Source of the DNA: Agaribacter marinus
Lineage (GTDB): Bacteria > Pseudomonadota > Gammaproteobacteria > Enterobacterales > Alteromonadaceae
Reading direction: 5' to 3'
DNA length: 64,000 bases
Assembly: GCF_030160655.1 (NCBI RefSeq)
Contig: NZ_BSOT01000006.1
Location: 558,001 to 622,000, forward strand
Every line of letters starts with the position of its first letter. Position 1 is the first letter of the stretch. The notes under the pieces are model-generated. The model did not search any database and was not told the DNA's origin. It saw only the letters and a program-made list of their open reading frames with translations. Of the stretch, positions 63,001-64,000 are shown in pieces. Position numbers and translations under genes: made by a program.

Positions 63001-64000
63001 TGAGCAAGAGAAACAAGCAAGAGATCAGCAAGAAGCGATGTTAAAACAGCTTCAACAAGAGTTAAACGATACTGAAAATCACGTAAAAGAAAAACAGGCA
63101 GAAGCTGAACGTCAAGAGCAAGCACGAAAAGAAACGCAGCAAAAACTCTGGGAGGAGTTAAAAACTAAACAACAGAAACTGCAAGAAACTGAGCAGATTT
63201 TAAGTCAAGCAAAGCAGCAAACAGAAGCTGAAAAAGCAGAAAAGGAACAACATCGCAAGTTAATGGAACGGTTGAAGCATGAGCTTGCCGAAATTGAATC
63301 TAAGAGCGCCGCAGAACAGGCTAAAATGAGCGAAAGCGATCAGCAATGGCAGGCTGCTAAAGAATCTTTAAAAGAAGAAGTGGAAGCTAAACGTAAACAA
63401 CTGGAACAAACCAAGCATGAACTGGACGAAATTCAGCGTCAAGCCGATAAGGAACGCTTAGCTCGCTTACAACAGGAGCAAAAGCTTGAGTTGTTAGCAG
63501 TTGAACTGAATGATGTAGAAACGCGCGCCGAGAAGCAACAACAAATGATTGCGGGTAGCGAAGAGCAATGGCACAAACACCATGCAGAAATAGAAGAGCA
63601 GAAGCGTCAACTGCAACAAGCGCTTCAGGAAGCAAACAGTCAGAATCAAGAACTGCAAGGCAAGTTAGCCGGTAAGCTTGATGCGTTAAAACAAGCTGAG
63701 CACCAAGTAAATCAGTCGCAATCTGGGGAGGATGCTCTGCAGAACGAGCTTGAAAAAGCTAAGGCCGTCGCTGAAGAGTTGGAGAGCAAGATTGCGCAGC
63801 AAGCTGAACAAGAGCTTAAGCTGCAACAGCAATTGAGCGAACAACAACATGCCTTGGAAAATAAAGAAACCGCAATTTCCGCCCTTGAATCCAAACAGCA
63901 ATCGTTGGCTGAAGAATTGGCGAAAGTGCAACAAGAATATGCCGAGAGTAAGGAGAGTTTGTCTCATCAGCATAACAGCCATTCTACGCTTTCATCTCAG
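60017..64000 (+). CDS. Giant membrane PAS-domain/coiled-coil protein, 3' end outside window
   Basis: Open from ATG 60017 to the right edge: 1328 codons with no stop; an in-frame TAA at 59996-59998 limits the start. One membrane helix lies at about residues 41-65 (VVGLITAIVFAVLIIGIVVG). PAS-like domains begin near residues 80 (LQNAIPAGILQVDTEGKITG), 340 (MLSANANPVYTLDGVGNITS), 470 (MLNLAPVAIATIDAEDRVIT) and 583 (LLEHSSMPMAILNEQGFHKL). From about residue 695 to the edge there are over 600 residues of uninterrupted Gln/Glu/Lys/Leu/Ala-rich heptads. In related proteins such a stalk leads to a histidine kinase and receiver domains; that part is not visible, so the output is unknown. Confidence 0.85.
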   Translation, partial: MLNEKDGFVLLLNKLQSTENMSGPLAGLIADKTPEQLNSFVNVVGLITAIVFAVLIIGIVVGIFTKKKLNKALEKQVSLQNAIPAGILQVDTEGKITGANKDSAKLLGRQHDKLIGMSLASCFVENNQETVLEALNATDAKVQACARASKLILAVNIGALISTHDGMTRSIVLVDQNNLQRAFTKSKDEHRHLLSFVANANLGKIIGDLSDEEIRLDEAAATLLSSDDYPLIDHKKALPFQSLIEYVHKGDAEKWKRLLDTFAHKGYAEVSLRVKPLNAPSHTQTDDAGVVEQFYYLPIKFRLSTQSEKQEERFTQFDAIIERENDLAEYKQQNVIIEQQLQSMLSANANPVYTLDGVGNITSHNNAFSSLLRIVNPNINTQNIFEAQVFPENILELHKRSAGVSNFAQQAECKVIAHDGRELHLRCFIAFYTANEYLSEKTERRVVGSILDVTEVIESKTQLKSEREQLENMLNLAPVAIATIDAEDRVITANHNMLHRLQYSENELKHGNFYQLFSDPAEAGKAAKKLNQTGKLRDFHARLKGKDNQLHPSELHIDLINREKQEYLCWIADRSDEQFQQDKFDSLLEHSSMPMAILNEQGFHKLNEAALSFFGAQDEYELRNVMPYSTKLNSNELKASRLKRAIEQVKQSGKVHSLDWEYQIGDYSLPCHSTYVPIYKDKSFDSILCIWMDKRELQKADEARAQALSLKQAAERESEEKQKLLADSQDELANKMKSLEDTQQELKSVQARFDETCSEYSQLKEEHKSVADNLQQLQSDYSQSRGMLADAQRTNSELKDQLDSSAEQVKGLHDQREQIAIALRESENKYKDAQQALALSEDNAQQLKSHLKDQKGKMTTLVSQIQHMKDAVSDKDEQINQVSEQIQSLQSQLSSSATTTESLRQQLVNQRKASEEAEKQRRALEQTYELAQSEIQNKAQHLEHLQREMQKLEEMSNQEKGDMQAQQSALREELENKQQQLQRTKDALSAAQQTAEQEKQARDQQEAMLKQLQQELNDTENHVKEKQAEAERQEQARKETQQKLWEELKTKQQKLQETEQILSQAKQQTEAEKAEKEQHRKLMERLKHELAEIESKSAAEQAKMSESDQQWQAAKESLKEEVEAKRKQLEQTKHELDEIQRQADKERLARLQQEQKLELLAVELNDVETRAEKQQQMIAGSEEQWHKHHAEIEEQKRQLQQALQEANSQNQELQGKLAGKLDALKQAEHQVNQSQSGEDALQNELEKAKAVAEELESKIAQQAEQELKLQQQLSEQQHALENKETAISALESKQQSLAEELAKVQQEYAESKESLSHQHNSHSTLSSQ

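Noticed and set aside
62145-63982. Several leftward open frames opposite the coiled-coil region
   Set aside because: They are Leu/Gln/Phe-rich reflections of the Gln/Glu/Lys codons of the coiled coil and have no ribosome-binding sites or motifs.

Overview
The window reads as a chromosomal segment of a marine gammaproteobacterium of the Alteromonadales type (Alteromonas, Glaciecola or Paraglaciecola-like). The grounds are an ArcA that matches the enterobacterial protein almost motif for motif, the divergent darP/pmbA pair, the mutY-yggX pair, the rpsF-rpsR-rplI operon, many two-component and chemotaxis proteins, and an AT-leaning composition. This placement is inferred from gene content; no marker gene was compared. 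No plasmid, prophage or CRISPR signal was seen.

Layout. 1-5.4 kb: a TonB-dependent receptor (cut by the left edge) diverges from galT-galK and a Gfo/Idh/MocA dehydrogenase, which looks like galactoside uptake plus the Leloir pathway. 5.4-15.7 kb: mostly housekeeping genes: a cytosine-deaminase-like enzyme, darP, pmbA, an APH-fold kinase, arcA, glgA, rsmC, trmB, an alpha/beta hydrolase, mutY and yggX. 15.8-16.4 kb: tRNA-Phe(GAA) with a clear promoter and terminator, followed by a decayed IS3-type transposase fragment.

16.3-30 kb is an accessory, envelope-oriented stretch: a small outer-membrane barrel; a 1115-residue beta-propeller sensor kinase, its OmpR-type regulator and a translationally coupled CBM9/DUF5916 barrel protein; a convergent PepSY protein; a PEP-CTERM-like repeat protein; exported proteins; a Sel1-repeat protein with a TonB-C-like insert; and a CBM6-like lipoprotein esterase. 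30-45.6 kb holds an SDR, an exported metallo-beta-lactamase-fold hydrolase, a CocE/NonD lipoprotein, an exported haloalkane-dehalogenase homologue next to a membrane AraC regulator, a dCache chemoreceptor, a serine beta-lactamase-like hydrolase, a LytS/LytTR two-component pair, a lipoprotein sulfatase and a soluble chemoreceptor with a degenerate CZB domain.

45.7-64 kb contains an LpxH-like phosphoesterase whose ribosome-binding site lies inside a perfect hairpin, a DUF985 cupin, qmcA-nfeD, a membrane winged-helix regulator divergent from an exported nucleoside-hydrolase-like protein, the rpsF-rpsR-rplI operon without priB, an unknown membrane protein preceded by a 20-codon ORF, a soluble PAS histidine kinase beside a REC-GGDEF-EAL protein, a DUF1223 protein, a periplasmic solute-binding-like protein, moeA, and the first 1328 codons of a very large PAS/coiled-coil protein that runs off the right edge.

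The best candidates for something poorly described are the propeller-kinase/OmpR/DUF5916/PepSY cassette (17.2-24.0 kb), the hairpin over the LpxH-like start, the CZB domain that has lost three of its four zinc ligands, the exported dehalogenase with a substituted halide-binding position, and the giant PAS/coiled-coil protein.
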